NCBI GenBank assembly: GCA_963728935.1
Contig: CAVSMC010000001.1
Coordinates: 186,001-250,000, forward strand
Origin: CAVSMC01 sp963728935
GTDB taxonomy: Bacteria > Pseudomonadota > Gammaproteobacteria > Burkholderiales > Casimicrobiaceae
Reading direction: 5' to 3'
DNA length: 64,000 nucleotides
The notes beneath the pieces were generated by a model. The model searched no databases and was not told where the DNA came from. It saw only the letters and a list, made by a program, of their open reading frames with translations. The number at the start of each line of letters is the position of its first letter. Positions within the stretch are counted from its first letter, which is position 1. Both the position numbers and the translations under genes were made by a program. Positions 12,074-21,860 of the stretch are shown here, one piece after another.

Positions 12074-13731
12074 CGCTGCACCATGACTGAACGCGACAAC
12101 GAACCGCGAATGGCGGCGGCCGCCGCGGCAAGTCGCCGCCGATCGTTCTCATGCGTGCACAGATAGGCGAGGCACGCCGCCGCTTCATCGGCGTCGGCGT
12201 AGTACAGCCCACACTGCGCAGTGCGACACGCCCGCGTCAGTGCCTCGTTCGCCGCCGGCACGACGAGCGGCAGCGCATGCGTCGCGGCGAGCTCGATCGC
12301 CACGTCGGGCTCGATCGTCGGGTCGACGACGACCAGCGCCTGCGCGACGTCGAGCTGATCCGCCGTGAGCCATTCGCTCATCGTCACGTCGATCCGAAGC
12401 GAGGCGAGGTAGCGCGGAACGAGCGCGATCGCCTTCTGGGCGACCTCGCTCACGCGTTCGCCGACACAGACGAACAGCGGCGCTCGGCGCGCGCTCGTGC
12501 CCGCGGTGCGTCTGCTTCCCTCGTACACCTGCAGCAGCGCCCGCACGTGGGCGTCGAACGAATTCTCGGCCATCAGTGCCTTGCCGCGTGCCCCCATCGA
12601 CTCGATCAGCGCGGGGTCGTCTACGAAGCGCGACATCCGCTCGGCGAGCTCGACCGGATCGCCTGCGCGAAAGAGAAACCCGGTCACGCCATCGACAACG
12701 AGCTCGCGATTGCCGCCCATCGCAGTCGCGATCACCGGACGACCGCATGCCATCGCCTCTGTGATCGATACCGGCTGGTTCTCCCGCCATGTCGACGGCA
12801 GAACTAACACGTCGGTCTCGGCGTAGGCTTCGACGATGCGGCTGTTCTCGAGCCTGCCCCACAAGCGAACGCAGTCGGCGAGGCCGGCGGTCTCGACGAT
12901 GCGCTCGCACTCCCTTCGCTCTTCGCCTTCGCCGACGAGATTGACCCGCGCTTTCGTCGCGTCGGGCAGGTTCGCGAGCGCATGAAGCAGCGTGTGCACG
13001 CCCTTGTGGCGCCCGAAATGCCCGATGAACGTGAATCGGATGCGGTCGGAAGGCGTTCGCCCAACCGCCGCGAAACGGTCGACGTCGATGCCATTTCGCA
13101 GCACGTGCATCCGCGTTTGAGGAAAACCGGCCGCGACGTAGCTGCCGGCGAGATACCGGCTCGGTGATATGTAGGCGTCGACGGCATCGAGGGTGCACCC
13201 GAAGTAGTCCTGTCTCATCCGAATCGGGATTCGCCGGTTCCTGCCGTCGTCGACGTACCGCTGGCATTCGTGGCACGCGGTGAAGTCCTCGCACGGCCGT
13301 AGCTCAGTCTTCATCGCGGTGTTCTTGAAGCAGAACCCCCAGTGGTCATGCAGCGTCATCACCGTCGATGCACCGGCTTCCTTCGCCAGGCGGACGAGCG
13401 TCACGGAAAGTCCGACGAGGTTGTGAAAATGCACGACGTCGGGCCGGTATGACTTCAACAACGAATCGAAGTGTCTGTCGACGGCCGGATGCGAAAAGTT
13501 GGCGTATGCGGGCTGGAAGTCCTGCGCGACGAGCCGCACGCGGCGCACCGCGATGCCCTCGTGGCGGTCGTCGCTAACAACGTATCGCGCGTCCGCCGAG
13601 CGTGTGTCCCCCGCGAATACGCGCACTTCGTGCCCCGCCTCGATCAACGCTTTCGCCTGCTCGTGGGCGATGAGCTCAGCGCCGCCGACGAAGTGCGGCG
13701 GATAGACGTTCGAGCAGAGCAGGATTTTCAT
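12070..13731 (-). CDS. GT4 family glycosyltransferase with a C-terminal extension
   Basis: 553 residues. Residues 1-400 are a GT-B retaining glycosyltransferase: MKILLCSNVYPPHFVGGAE at the N-terminus, FIGHFGRHKGVHTLLHAL at the start of the second lobe, and LPSTWRENQPVSITEAMACG carrying the donor-phosphate-binding Glu region. A cysteine cluster (CEDFTACHECQRYVD) follows the acceptor lobe, as in several O-antigen GT4 enzymes. Residues 415-553 add a domain reminiscent of a decayed GT-B lobe. The stop codon overlaps the next gene's GTG start. It probably adds a sugar, perhaps D-rhamnose or mannose, to the glycan made by this cluster. Confidence 0.85.
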   Translation of the reverse strand: MKILLCSNVYPPHFVGGAELIAHEQAKALIEAGHEVRVFAGDTRSADARYVVSDDRHEGIAVRRVRLVAQDFQPAYANFSHPAVDRHFDSLLKSYRPDVVHFHNLVGLSVTLVRLAKEAGASTVMTLHDHWGFCFKNTAMKTELRPCEDFTACHECQRYVDDGRNRRIPIRMRQDYFGCTLDAVDAYISPSRYLAGSYVAAGFPQTRMHVLRNGIDVDRFAAVGRTPSDRIRFTFIGHFGRHKGVHTLLHALANLPDATKARVNLVGEGEERRECERIVETAGLADCVRLWGRLENSRIVEAYAETDVLVLPSTWRENQPVSITEAMACGRPVIATAMGGNRELVVDGVTGFLFRAGDPVELAERMSRFVDDPALIESMGARGKALMAENSFDAHVRALLQVYEGSRRTAGTSARRAPLFVCVGERVSEVAQKAIALVPRYLASLRIDVTMSEWLTADQLDVAQALVVVDPTIEPDVAIELAATHALPLVVPAANEALTRACRTAQCGLYYADADEAAACLAYLCTHENDRRRLAAAAAAIRGSLSRSVMVQR

Positions 13732-13770
13732 CCTGTCGGTGAGCAGGCGCGATATGCCGCTGCGCCTTGG

Positions 13771-16700
13771 CTACGCATAGTGGCGCGCCATCGTTTCGTC
13801 GAACGCGCGTTTGGCCGTTGCGCCGACGACCAAGGAGCCGGTTCTCGGCATCGGCGTCAGCAGCGCAAGCGCGAGCCCGCCCCACATCTCGCCGTCGCCG
13901 CCGCCGCCGTGCTCGACAAGCCGCCCCGGAATGAAATCGAGATCGACCCACTGCACGTACGGCGATCGCTGCCACCGCGCTTCGAGCATTCCGCGGCGGC
14001 AGTCCGGATTGAACCCATCGTGCAGCAGGATCATCAGCGGCTTCTTCGGGACGTAGTCCAGCATGATCTCGATGTCGCGCGTCACTCCGGCCGCCGAATG
14101 ATCGCCGTCGATCAGCACGAACTCGACCGGAAGCTCGGCGGCATCGAGCTCGTTCAGCAACGCGGGCAGAACCCGCATGCTCGGACCGGTGAGGAAGCTT
14201 ACGTTCCCGAGGTGTGACAGCTTGCCCGGGATGCTCGGGTCGATGTCGATCGAGAACACGATCTTCGCGTACTGCGAGAGCAAAGAGAGGCTTCCTCCTT
14301 TGTAGGTACCGATCTCGATCGCGCAAGTCGGCTTGATCCGGTGGAGGATCGCCGTCATGCCGAGGCGCTCCGAATCGTTCATCTGCCAGTCGGTCGTGAG
14401 GCAGGCCGGATACAACAAGTCGCTCACGTTGATCGGCGCATCGGTCGCCGATCGCCGCGGCGGAACCGCCGAAGCGGCTTCGGGCCGGCTGGAGGCGGGT
14501 TCAGGCATCGCGTTGATCGCATCGACGATTTCCATCGCGTAATCGCTCCACGTCTTGATCGGTCTTGCGCACGCTTCGGTTGCGAGCTTCCCGTACAGCG
14601 ACGCGTCGCTCGCGAGCGTCTCGATCGCTCCGGCGATCGCTTCTGCGCTCGCCATGTCGACCTCAAGGCAGCCGCCGCCGGCGGCGATCTCGGCCATTAC
14701 CCCGGCGTTGTGGCAAATGCAGGGCTTGCCATGCCAGAGGCTTTCGAGGATCGGCAGGCCGAATCCTTCGATTTCGGACGCGTAGATCGTGAACGCGCAA
14801 TCGCGGTACGCCTGGTTCAGTGTCGCGTCGTCGACGATGCCAAGCCAGCGCATTCGCGCGTCGCTCGCGCATGCGCGGGTCACCTGCTCGACGATGCGGT
14901 CGCCGCCGGCGTACCGATTGCCGATCAGCGTCAGCGTCCACCGGAGGTCTGGACGCCGCGTCGCGAGGAGCCCGAACGCGGCAAGCAGACGCGCATGATT
15001 CTTCCGCGGCTCGAGCGTCGATACGCACAGGACGTTCGCGGCGCCGTCCGCTTGCGCAGCGACGACGCGCTCGCGCGGCGCGCCGCCGAATTCTCCCGGT
15101 AGCGGGATCGCGTGGACGCGCGTGGGCGCGATCCCGCGCTGACGCCAGAAATCCCGCAGACACGTCGCCGAAAATTCGGAAATCGGAGTGACCAGATCGC
15201 ACTTGGCGAGCGCGCTCATGTAAGCGGCATGGTTGTCGCGTATCGCATCGTCCTTCACCAGATCGGGGCGAAGGACCGGAATCGCATCGTAGAAGATCGC
15301 TTGGAGGCGCAAACCACGCGCCGCCGCGAATCGTCGGATGTCCTTTCCATTCGCTTCGAGGATGATTTCGGTGAGGAACAGCCACGAGGGTCGCCCATTT
15401 CCGTTGGAAGCGGATTCGACCAGCCGGCGCGGTCCGGCCTGGGGCGAGCGAGGCAAGTCGGCGCCGATACGCGGCCCGTTGAAGGCGGATAGAAGCGCGT
15501 ATTCGCGCTCGGTCGGAAAGACATAGTTCCCGTGCTCGGCATTCCAGATCACGAAGAGCGGCACGCCGAATCGTTGCAGCTCGCGCGCAAGTCGACGCGT
15601 CACGCGCACGACTCCCGAGTTCGCGCCATCTCTGCTCGCGTTCGAGACATCGATCAGAACGCGCGGCAACGTGGTCGTCCGCCTGGCGACCAGCGCCAGC
15701 AACAGTCGCTCGTATTCGCCGGTGGCCCGTCGCCAGGTGAACGCCTCGCGGAAACGGGCGCGCGCTGCCTCGATCTCGTCGCCCAGAGGAACACGGGACA
15801 TCAGCACATCGGCCGCCTTGTCCGCCATTTGCGCGACATCGCGACACAGGAACCACGGATGCAGGATGACCTCGGGATGCGCGGCGACGTCGAACGCGAG
15901 AACGGGGCGCCCGAGCCACTGCATCTCGACGAGCGGCAAATTGAACCCTTCCCATTGCGAGACGGAAATGCCGAGCGCCGCGGCTTGCATCAGCGCTTCG
16001 AGCTCGCTGTCGTCGGGATGACCGATCGCGACGACGTGGTCGCGACAACGCTCGGGAATCACCGTATCCGGCTCGGCAAGGATCGCGACTGAGAAATTCG
16101 CGGTCAACGGCCGCAGGCGGTCGACGAAATCGTAAACGGCCTCCGAATTCTTGTAGCAGCCCGGCTCCCAGCGACCGAGGTTGACGATCAGCGGGCGCTC
16201 AGGTGTCGACACACAACGTGCCGAGAAGGCGTTCGCGCGAACGCGACCGAGCGCATGGCGATCCCACACTCGGCGCTCCATGTGATCGGCGCCGAGCAAT
16301 ATCGGGATCACTTCGACGTCCCCGCTCTGGAGCTCGCTCTGCGTGCGAGCGATGAACCGGCTGATCGGCGCAATCGCCGCGAGCGACGGCAGACTCTGCC
16401 GCCGCAGCGATCTCAGCTTGCGCTGGACCGTCAGCGCACCGTCGGCGAGTCCTTCCTCGGGGACCGCACCGCAATCCATGAAAACGGTCGCACACCCATG
16501 GCGCTCGAGCGTGGCGATCGCTTCGAAGAACGGCCATCCGCCGATGAGCGCAACGTCGGGTGTACGAGCTTCGTCGAACAAGGCGTCCCATTGCTCGCGC
16601 AGCCAGCGGTCGGTGAACGCGTTGAGCTCGGCGTAGCTGCCGCCGCCCTGCGGCACGGTGATGACCTGCGACGCAAACGATTCAACGACCGTTCGGTCGA

Positions 16701-16821
16701 AGCGATTGGCCATGACCGCGACGCGATGCCCTCGCTCGACGAGTCCGATTCCAAGCATCAGCAGCGCGCGGTCGACCCCGAACCGGAACAGAAACCGCTC
16801 GTTGCACAGAAGTACATTCAT
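13771..16821 (-). CDS. GT4-GT4-methyltransferase triple-domain protein
   Basis: 1,016 residues in three modules. Residues 1-370 form a GT-B glycosyltransferase (second-lobe motifs IVNLGRWEPGCYKN and SQWEGFNLPLVEMQWLG). Residues 385-740 form a second, better conserved GT4 (LCVSTLEPRKNHARLLAAF, YASEIEGFGLPILESLWHG). After a Pro/Ala-rich linker (745-775), residues 780-1000 are a class I SAM methyltransferase of the Methyltransf_24 / CmcI-like type (CAIEIGTYKGGSLSLLS, FVLIDGDHS, ILLHDG). One polypeptide could therefore add one or two sugars and methylate the product, a natural way to cap a chain. It lies 20 nt after the coiled-coil methyltransferase gene and 39 nt before the next GT4. Sugar specificity cannot be read from sequence. 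Confidence 0.85.
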   Translation of the reverse strand: MNVLLCNERFLFRFGVDRALLMLGIGLVERGHRVAVMANRFDRTVVESFASQVITVPQGGGSYAELNAFTDRWLREQWDALFDEARTPDVALIGGWPFFEAIATLERHGCATVFMDCGAVPEEGLADGALTVQRKLRSLRRQSLPSLAAIAPISRFIARTQSELQSGDVEVIPILLGADHMERRVWDRHALGRVRANAFSARCVSTPERPLIVNLGRWEPGCYKNSEAVYDFVDRLRPLTANFSVAILAEPDTVIPERCRDHVVAIGHPDDSELEALMQAAALGISVSQWEGFNLPLVEMQWLGRPVLAFDVAAHPEVILHPWFLCRDVAQMADKAADVLMSRVPLGDEIEAARARFREAFTWRRATGEYERLLLALVARRTTTLPRVLIDVSNASRDGANSGVVRVTRRLARELQRFGVPLFVIWNAEHGNYVFPTEREYALLSAFNGPRIGADLPRSPQAGPRRLVESASNGNGRPSWLFLTEIILEANGKDIRRFAAARGLRLQAIFYDAIPVLRPDLVKDDAIRDNHAAYMSALAKCDLVTPISEFSATCLRDFWRQRGIAPTRVHAIPLPGEFGGAPRERVVAAQADGAANVLCVSTLEPRKNHARLLAAFGLLATRRPDLRWTLTLIGNRYAGGDRIVEQVTRACASDARMRWLGIVDDATLNQAYRDCAFTIYASEIEGFGLPILESLWHGKPCICHNAGVMAEIAAGGGCLEVDMASAEAIAGAIETLASDASLYGKLATEACARPIKTWSDYAMEIVDAINAMPEPASSRPEAASAVPPRRSATDAPINVSDLLYPACLTTDWQMNDSERLGMTAILHRIKPTCAIEIGTYKGGSLSLLSQYAKIVFSIDIDPSIPGKLSHLGNVSFLTGPSMRVLPALLNELDAAELPVEFVLIDGDHSAAGVTRDIEIMLDYVPKKPLMILLHDGFNPDCRRGMLEARWQRSPYVQWVDLDFIPGRLVEHGGGGDGEMWGGLALALLTPMPRTGSLVVGATAKRAFDETMARHYA

Positions 16822-16841
16822 CGCGCGAGAAGCGTCTACGC

Positions 16842-18734
16842 CTACGACTTCCGTGCGACGACGGCATAGTCCTGCGCGCCGTACAACACCTCATTGATCC
16901 TTTGCTGGACCATCGGCGTGCCCTCGGTCAGCAACTCGCTCTCCGGATAAGGATGCAGCCGGCGGATTTCGACGGCGGTGAATCCGCGCGCCTGCGCGAG
17001 GAATTCGAGGGTGCTGGGCGGCAGCGGACGCTGGTGCGTCGGGTCGAACCAGAAGTTGCACGCGCCCACGAGGAGATTCTCGGGATTGGGCGTTTCGAGG
17101 ATCATCAGGCCTCCGCTCTTCAGGACGCGGAGGATTTCGTCGAGCAGCGCGACGAGTCGTTCGAAAGACAGGTGCTCGACCACGTGCATCGCCGTGATCG
17201 CGCCCATCGAATCGGACCTCAGCGCCTGCAGATATTCGATGGCGTCGCCTTCGGCCACATCGAGGCCGCGCTCTCGGCATTGCCTGATCGTCACGCGATT
17301 CGAATCGACACCGCTCGCCATCAGGCCCGATTCGCGCAGCAGGTCGAGCCATTCGCCGCGCCCGCACCCGACGTCGAGAACCGGTTCCGCCGCGGTCCCG
17401 GCGCCGGCGTCGCGAACGATGGGTACGTAGATCTCGAACAGCCGCTTGATCTGCTCCTGCGCGCCGCGAAACCGGTTCTCGAACGAAGCATAGAACACGT
17501 CGAGCAGATGACCCTGCTCGCGCTGAAGCTCGACGCGGCGCTCCTCCGGCGGCGTCGGCATGCGCCGCCTCGATTCGTCGAGCAGCGCGCTCACGCGATA
17601 CTGCTGATCGAGAAGCGCATGCCGAAACTCGGTAAGATCGCGGCGTACATCGTCCAGCGCGCTGCGAAGCTGCGGCGTCGCGACGCCGGTCGCACGTAGC
17701 GCGTCGACATTCGCCTGCGCCTCGGCGTAGCGGCGCTCGGCATTGCGCAACAATTCGCCGACCTGCTCGAGGTCCGCCTTCCGCCGATCGAGCGCCGCCA
17801 CCTCCGCGCGAACGCCGTCGACGCTGGTCGTGTCGGCCTTGTCCGTCGCCAATTGCGACAACGCGCCACGCAAAGCGCCCGTCTCCTCGTCGACGTGACG
17901 CGCGAGCGCATCGATCCGGCTATCGTCGGCCTTGCGTTGCACCAGCGAGACGAGATGGTTGCCGAGCGCCGTCAATCGCTCGCTCTCCGCCTTGCGCTCG
18001 ACGACGCGCTCGACCGCGAACAGGCGCGACTCGAGGCGTTCACGAACGGCGCCCAGTTCGACGCGCTCGTGCATGCGCGTCAACAGGCTCTCGAGTTCCT
18101 CCTGCCCCGCGTTGATCTCGGCCTTGATCACGCCTTCGCGATGAAACAGCGACGCCTCGAGCCGTTCTTGATTGCGCACGATGTCTGGAAGGCGCAACAG
18201 CTCCTGGATGATGCCGAGCAGACGCCCGACGACCGGGACCCGCCGCAGCGTGCGCAGCGCGAACGGCACCGCAAGGCCGCTCACGGAGACACCGACCGCG
18301 CGCCCCTCGCGGGACCAGCGCATGCGTCCGAGGATTTCGGTCTTTCCCGTGCGTCCGCTGCGCAGGGCCTCAAGGAACGCGGCGGCGCCGCTCGCATCGG
18401 GCTCGCGATGGAGCAACGCGCGGTAAGCGTTGTGGACGAAGTTCTCGTCGTGGAACTGAAGGAGCTCCGCCACGGCATAAGAGCGCTTCTGCGAAAGCGG
18501 GACTTCGAACTGCGGCAACCGACGCAAGACGATCGGTTCGGAGTGCGCGGCCCGCGCCGTGTCGGCGAAGTTCGCCTGCCGCGCGTCGGCCGAAGACGCG
18601 GCGCCGCGGCCGATGCTCGCCTTCTGCCGGGCGACTTCCTCGCGGATGCGCCGCATCAACTCGTCGACGCCTCCATCGTTCGCGCTGTCTTCCGTCATGT
18701 GTCTGGTCGAAGTCGAATGGGCGACACGATTCAT
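16842..18734 (-). CDS. DUF4214 / coiled-coil / SAM methyltransferase, probable chain terminator
   Basis: 630 residues from an ATG overlapping the upstream wzt stop (ATGA); 18698 is a second possible ATG. Residues 85-150 resemble DUF4214 (NAYRALLHREPDASG). Residues 185-400 are long heptad-rich helix, strongly charged with Lys/Glu/Arg. Residues 445-600 are a class I methyltransferase (VLDVGCGRGEW, acidic VDSN, AMHVVEHL, LETPNPEN). WbdD of E. coli O9a, which ends the polymannose O-antigen, also joins a methyltransferase to a coiled-coil ruler, although there the methyltransferase is N-terminal. Immediate coupling to a Wzt with a C-terminal recognition domain supports a chain-capping role. Function is inferred, not shown. 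Confidence 0.75.
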   Translation of the reverse strand: MNRVAHSTSTRHMTEDSANDGGVDELMRRIREEVARQKASIGRGAASSADARQANFADTARAAHSEPIVLRRLPQFEVPLSQKRSYAVAELLQFHDENFVHNAYRALLHREPDASGAAAFLEALRSGRTGKTEILGRMRWSREGRAVGVSVSGLAVPFALRTLRRVPVVGRLLGIIQELLRLPDIVRNQERLEASLFHREGVIKAEINAGQEELESLLTRMHERVELGAVRERLESRLFAVERVVERKAESERLTALGNHLVSLVQRKADDSRIDALARHVDEETGALRGALSQLATDKADTTSVDGVRAEVAALDRRKADLEQVGELLRNAERRYAEAQANVDALRATGVATPQLRSALDDVRRDLTEFRHALLDQQYRVSALLDESRRRMPTPPEERRVELQREQGHLLDVFYASFENRFRGAQEQIKRLFEIYVPIVRDAGAGTAAEPVLDVGCGRGEWLDLLRESGLMASGVDSNRVTIRQCRERGLDVAEGDAIEYLQALRSDSMGAITAMHVVEHLSFERLVALLDEILRVLKSGGLMILETPNPENLLVGACNFWFDPTHQRPLPPSTLEFLAQARGFTAVEIRRLHPYPESELLTEGTPMVQQRINEVLYGAQDYAVVARKS

Positions 18735-20044
18735 TGCGACTTGAGCGTCGCGTCGCGCTGTGGGCCCTTGGTGACCGCTTCCGTGACGGCGCACGCGCCG
18801 ACCGATTCGGGCGATCCCTCGGCGACGACGCCATGCCAGCGCGCGGCGACGTCGAGCGCGCAGACGCCGATCGCGGTAGCCCGTGTTCCGCGCACAACCT
18901 GGAACACGAGCGCGCGATCCCACCAATCGAAGTTCGCGACCGTGTGGCTCGCTCCTGCATGCAGCGCCGCGGTAATGCTATAACTGCCGACGCCCAGATC
19001 GAGCGCGGGAAAATCGAAATCGACGATCAGGTTTTGCGCGGCCGCAACGTGGACGCGGCTCGTGCCAAGGTGATACGTATTGGTGCCGAATACGTCGTTG
19101 CCGAGCCGGTCGCGGATCAGGATGCCGGCCGAGAGCTCCCCGATCGGCGCCCGCGTGAGGACAGAGACACGGATCGTGACGGAATCGCCGCTTCGCAGCG
19201 CGCGCACCGGCTCGTCTCCACGAAGAAGCTCGATCGACTCGATCATCGCCTCCGAGCTTCCGGACCGCGTCGTCGTGCGCCCCGACAACGCCTCGGACTG
19301 GCGAATCTCGTAGTCCGCGCGATGCGCGGCGATCAACGCGTTGTAGTAATCGATCACCGAATCGGGCGAGCCGTCACGCAGCACCAGGCCGCGATCGAGC
19401 AGCAACGCGCGATTGCAAAGCGTTTTCACCGCACCCGGGCTGTGCGACACGAACAGCAGCGTCGTTCCGGCATCTCGGAAACGGCGGATGCGATCGAAGC
19501 TCTTATGCTGGAAATACGCATCCCCGACCGACAGCGCCTCGTCGACGATCAGCACGTCGGGTCGCGTCGCGGTCGCGACGCTGAACGCGAGCCGCACTTG
19601 CATGCCGGTCGAGTACGTGCGCACCGGCTGATCGATGTAGTCGCCGATTTCGGCGAATGCTTGGATCTCGCTCATCAGCGCCGCGGTTTGTGCGCTCGAA
19701 AACCCGTGCAGATGGCCGGCCATGATCGCGTTTTGCCGCCCGGTGAAGTCGGGATGGAATCCGATGCCGAGTTCGAGCAACGCGGACAGCCGTCCGCCGA
19801 TTTCGTACGCTCCCGTCGTCGGCCGTATCGTGCCGGCGAGAATCTTGAGCAGCGTGCTCTTGCCGGCCCCGTTCGCGCCGATGATGCCGACCGCCTCGCC
19901 GGACTGGATCTCGAACGAAACGTCGCGCAGCACCCACACGAGCTCGTGTCGGTTACCGAAACCGAGCCATTCCTGCAGACGCCCCGATTTGCGCTCGTAG
20001 CGCCGGTACGCCTTGCCCACGCTGCGAACGCGCACGGAACTCAT
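18731..20044 (-). CDS. wzt: Polysaccharide ABC transporter ATPase with C-terminal recognition domain (Wzt type)
   Basis: 437 residues. The nucleotide-binding domain has Walker A GANGAGKST (56-64), signature YSTGMQVRL (144-152), Walker B VLIVDEA (164-170) and the H-loop His at 201. Residues 265-390 are the extra Wzt C-terminal beta-sandwich that binds the modified non-reducing end of the glycan in O9a-type systems. The start ATG shares one base with the permease stop (TAATG). It pairs with the upstream permease to flip undecaprenol-linked glycan across the inner membrane. Downstream capping methyltransferases and the sulfotransferase with a related domain support recognition-coupled export. 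Confidence 0.92.
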   Translation of the reverse strand: MSSVRVRSVGKAYRRYERKSGRLQEWLGFGNRHELVWVLRDVSFEIQSGEAVGIIGANGAGKSTLLKILAGTIRPTTGAYEIGGRLSALLELGIGFHPDFTGRQNAIMAGHLHGFSSAQTAALMSEIQAFAEIGDYIDQPVRTYSTGMQVRLAFSVATATRPDVLIVDEALSVGDAYFQHKSFDRIRRFRDAGTTLLFVSHSPGAVKTLCNRALLLDRGLVLRDGSPDSVIDYYNALIAAHRADYEIRQSEALSGRTTTRSGSSEAMIESIELLRGDEPVRALRSGDSVTIRVSVLTRAPIGELSAGILIRDRLGNDVFGTNTYHLGTSRVHVAAAQNLIVDFDFPALDLGVGSYSITAALHAGASHTVANFDWWDRALVFQVVRGTRATAIGVCALDVAARWHGVVAEGSPESVGACAVTEAVTKGPQRDATLKSQ

Positions 20045-20859
20045 TAGAGCTCGTCGACGATGTCGGCCGACAGCGCGCGGAACGCGTAAAGGCCCAACGA
20101 GAGCAGCACCGCCGCGAGCACGGCCGGATACGCGAGCGTGGTCCACGGCAGCACGCCGTGATCGACGAAGATCGATTGCGCGAACCGCACGAGCGGCCAC
20201 ATCGGATTCCACTCGAGGAACGCGGCGAGACCGTCCGGCAGCGCCCGCATCGGATAGACGATCGGCGTCAGCCAGAACCAGAAATTGAGCACGAGCGCGA
20301 CGCTGTGCTCGACGTCGCGATAGAACACATTGATCGATCCGAGCAGAACGCCCAGTCCGAGCGCCAGCGCGACGACGATCGTCACCACCGGAACGATGGC
20401 GGCGGTGACGACGCCAGGAAACTCGCCTATCAGGACGAGAAACGCCACGAAGAGCAGCGCGATCACCGCGAAATTGATCAATCCGGTGAGCGTGACCATC
20501 ACCGGCAGCGCGAACTTCGGCAGGCTGACCTTCTTGAGGAGGTTTGCGTTGTGGACGAAGACGCCGACCGAACGTGTCAGCAGTTCGCTGAAGAGCTGCC
20601 AGATCACGATGCCGGCGCACAAGTGGATGCTATACGCGAAGCGCGTGTCGTGGCCCGGCAGTGACGGACGCATGATCTCGGCGAAGACGAGCGTGTAGAT
20701 CGCGATCAGCGCAAGCGGCTGCGCGACCGCCCAGAAGAATCCGAGCTGCGTGCCGAGGTAACGGGCGACGAAGTCCCGCTTAACGGCCGCGAGAATGTAG
20801 TCCCGCACGCCCCACGTTCTGCGCAGCGCCCTTACCGTCGTGATACCCGTTCCGCTCAT
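20044..20859 (-). CDS. wzm: Polysaccharide ABC-2 transporter permease (Wzm type)
   Basis: 271 residues from ATG 20859 (a GTG at 20868 adds three). About six transmembrane segments. The N-terminal RDFVARYLGTQLGFFWAVAQP is the typical amphipathic lead-in of ABC-2 O-antigen permeases, and NVFYRDVEHSVALVLNFWFWLTP is the conserved later segment. It starts 19 nt after gmd and overlaps wzt by one base. With Wzt it forms the inner-membrane exporter for the first glycan of this locus. Confidence 0.93.
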   Translation of the reverse strand: MSGTGITTVRALRRTWGVRDYILAAVKRDFVARYLGTQLGFFWAVAQPLALIAIYTLVFAEIMRPSLPGHDTRFAYSIHLCAGIVIWQLFSELLTRSVGVFVHNANLLKKVSLPKFALPVMVTLTGLINFAVIALLFVAFLVLIGEFPGVVTAAIVPVVTIVVALALGLGVLLGSINVFYRDVEHSVALVLNFWFWLTPIVYPMRALPDGLAAFLEWNPMWPLVRFAQSIFVDHGVLPWTTLAYPAVLAAVLLSLGLYAFRALSADIVDEL

Positions 20860-20878
20860 GGACCACACACGTCCGGCC

Positions 20879-21856
20879 TTACGCCGGCTCCCGCTCCACC
20901 CGCCGCAAATCGGCGTCGACCATCATGCCGATCAACGACTCGAGCGACGTGGTGGCCGACCAGCCGAGGCGCTCTCGCGCCTTGGTGGGATCGCCCAACA
21001 GCGCGTCTACCTCGGCAGGACGCAGGAATTTCGGATCTACGACCACATAGTCCTCGTAGTTGAGATCGACGAGCTGGAACGCCCTCCGGCACAACTGTCG
21101 AACCGTCGTCGCAACGCCCGTCGCGATGACGTAGTCGCCCGGCTCGTCCTGCTGCACCATCCGCCACATCGCGTCGACGTAGTCGCCGGCGAAGCCCCAG
21201 TCACGCTCGGCGTCGAGGTTGCCGAGTCGAAGCTCTTTCTGTCGGCCGAGCTTGATGCGCGCGACCGCATCGGTCACCTTGCGCGTGACGAATTCGAGGC
21301 CGCGAAGCGGCGATTCGTGGTTGAAGAGGATGCCGCTCGAGGCATGCAGCCCGAAGCTCTCGCGGTAGTTCACCGTCGACCAGTGCGCGAACAGCTTCGC
21401 CACGCCGTAAGGACTGCGCGGATAGAATGGAGTCTGCTCATTCTGCCGCCTTGCCTGGATCAGCCCGAACATCTCGCTCGTCGACGCCTGGTAAAAGCGC
21501 GATTTCGGACTGAAATTCCTTATCGCCTCGAGGATCGTCAGCGCTCCGATGCCCGTGACATTGGCCGTGAGCATCGGTTGCCGCCACGACGTTGCAACGA
21601 AGCTTTGCGCGCCGAGATTGTAGACCTCGTCGGGCTCGCTCGTCTCCAGCGCGCGCAGGATCGACGTGATGTCGGTGAGATCGCCGTCTATCAGCTCGAC
21701 GCGCTCCGTAATGCCGAACTCGCGAAGCCGCCACAGCGTGTCCGTGCTGCGCCGCGCGAGCAGCCCGTGCACCCGATACCCCTTGCCGAGCAGCAGACGC
21801 GCGAGGTAGGCACCGTCCTGGCCGGTGATTCCCGTGATCAGCGCGGATTTGCTCAT
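20879..21856 (-). CDS. gmd: GDP-mannose 4,6-dehydratase
   Basis: 325 residues of an extended short-chain dehydrogenase. GITGQDGAYLARLL (9-22) is the family's NADP-binding signature. STSEMFG near 125-131 and YGVAK (Tyr150, Lys154) carry the catalytic Ser/Thr-Glu and Tyr-Lys. It converts GDP-D-mannose to GDP-4-keto-6-deoxy-D-mannose in the cytoplasm. The next minus-strand gene upstream is a matching reductase, so the product is probably GDP-D-rhamnose. The gene lies 4 nt from rmd and 19 nt from wzm, clearly one operon. Confidence 0.93.
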   Translation of the reverse strand: MSKSALITGITGQDGAYLARLLLGKGYRVHGLLARRSTDTLWRLREFGITERVELIDGDLTDITSILRALETSEPDEVYNLGAQSFVATSWRQPMLTANVTGIGALTILEAIRNFSPKSRFYQASTSEMFGLIQARRQNEQTPFYPRSPYGVAKLFAHWSTVNYRESFGLHASSGILFNHESPLRGLEFVTRKVTDAVARIKLGRQKELRLGNLDAERDWGFAGDYVDAMWRMVQQDEPGDYVIATGVATTVRQLCRRAFQLVDLNYEDYVVVDPKFLRPAEVDALLGDPTKARERLGWSATTSLESLIGMMVDADLRRVEREPA

Positions 21857-21860
21857 GCTG

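Noticed and set aside
14663..16048. 461-codon minus-strand ORF overlapping the triple-domain gene
   Set aside because: Out-of-frame shadow on the same strand, extremely Arg-rich, no motifs.
18734..20047. 437-codon plus-strand ORF
   Set aside because: Mirror of wzt; no domain in the antisense frame.
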